From positions 11,263,969 to 11,327,968 of the forward strand of contig OX352762.1 of NCBI GenBank assembly GCA_947095585.1: a stretch of DNA of 64,000 nt, written 5' to 3'. Of this stretch, positions 63,943 through 64,000 are shown one piece after another (position 1 is the first letter of the stretch; the number at the start of each line of letters is the position of its first letter). A program made the translations under genes and the position numbers. Source of the stretch: Nephrocerus scutellatus (lineage: Eukaryota; Arthropoda; Insecta; Diptera; Pipunculidae). Below the pieces are notes generated by a model that was not told where the DNA came from, ran no database searches, and was given only the letters and a program-made list of their open reading frames with translations.

Positions 63943-64000
63943 GTACGTAACACTTGTGATGATTTTTTAGGGATTAAAATAATTTTTTTTCACAACTTCT

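Overview
This is eukaryotic DNA: AT-rich, with short coding exons, GT-AG introns, microsatellites and many decayed transposable elements. The three host genes are insect-like, and the small introns (57-73 bp) and protein sequences suggest a higher fly. A tephritid-type fruit fly is a guess from the repeat content, not something I can prove from this window.

Host genes. (1) A plus-strand SLC6 neurotransmitter transporter of the glycine-transporter type, with ten exons visible from 9964 to 26684. The upstream exon carrying the start codon was not found. (2) shutdown (shu), an FKBP/TPR co-chaperone of the piRNA pathway, on the minus strand in two exons, 41447 to 40032. It is complete at about 452 residues. 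(3) RN-tre (USP6NL-like TBC-domain Rab GAP) on the plus strand. Coding exon 1 is at 47972-48126, exons 2-4 at 51111-52420, then 3' exons at 56039 and 56763 that can both end the protein, and one at 63855 that runs on past the window.

Layout. 1-9960 is nearly all transposon debris: a gypsy-like protease fragment, a 78-bp perfect hairpin fused to a LINE fragment, and two LINE copies with endonuclease and reverse transcriptase. 9964-26684 is the transporter, whose introns hold LINEs, a DDE transposase fragment, a tRNA-derived SINE and two kinds of minisatellite. 26.7-39.4 kb has no host gene that I can support. It holds SINEs, an A/C-rich minisatellite, a LINE-bearing element with terminal inverted repeats, and gypsy-like fragments with a 153-bp LTR. 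39.4-41.5 kb is shu with a MITE inserted 7 bp after its stop codon. 42.3-48.2 kb holds a tandem duplication of the RN-tre 5' region; the upstream copy is a broken pseudo-exon and the downstream copy is the working one. 48.2-64 kb is the rest of RN-tre, with transposon fragments in its introns.

The three genes do different jobs (transport, piRNA silencing, endosomal Rab control) and show no operon-like link. The recurring theme is the effect of mobile DNA on gene structure: a MITE that probably supplies the shu 3' end, a duplicated RN-tre promoter/first exon, an unclassified tRNA-derived SINE in five copies, and nested insertions whose order can be read. All identifications come from reading translations by eye; no database search was run.
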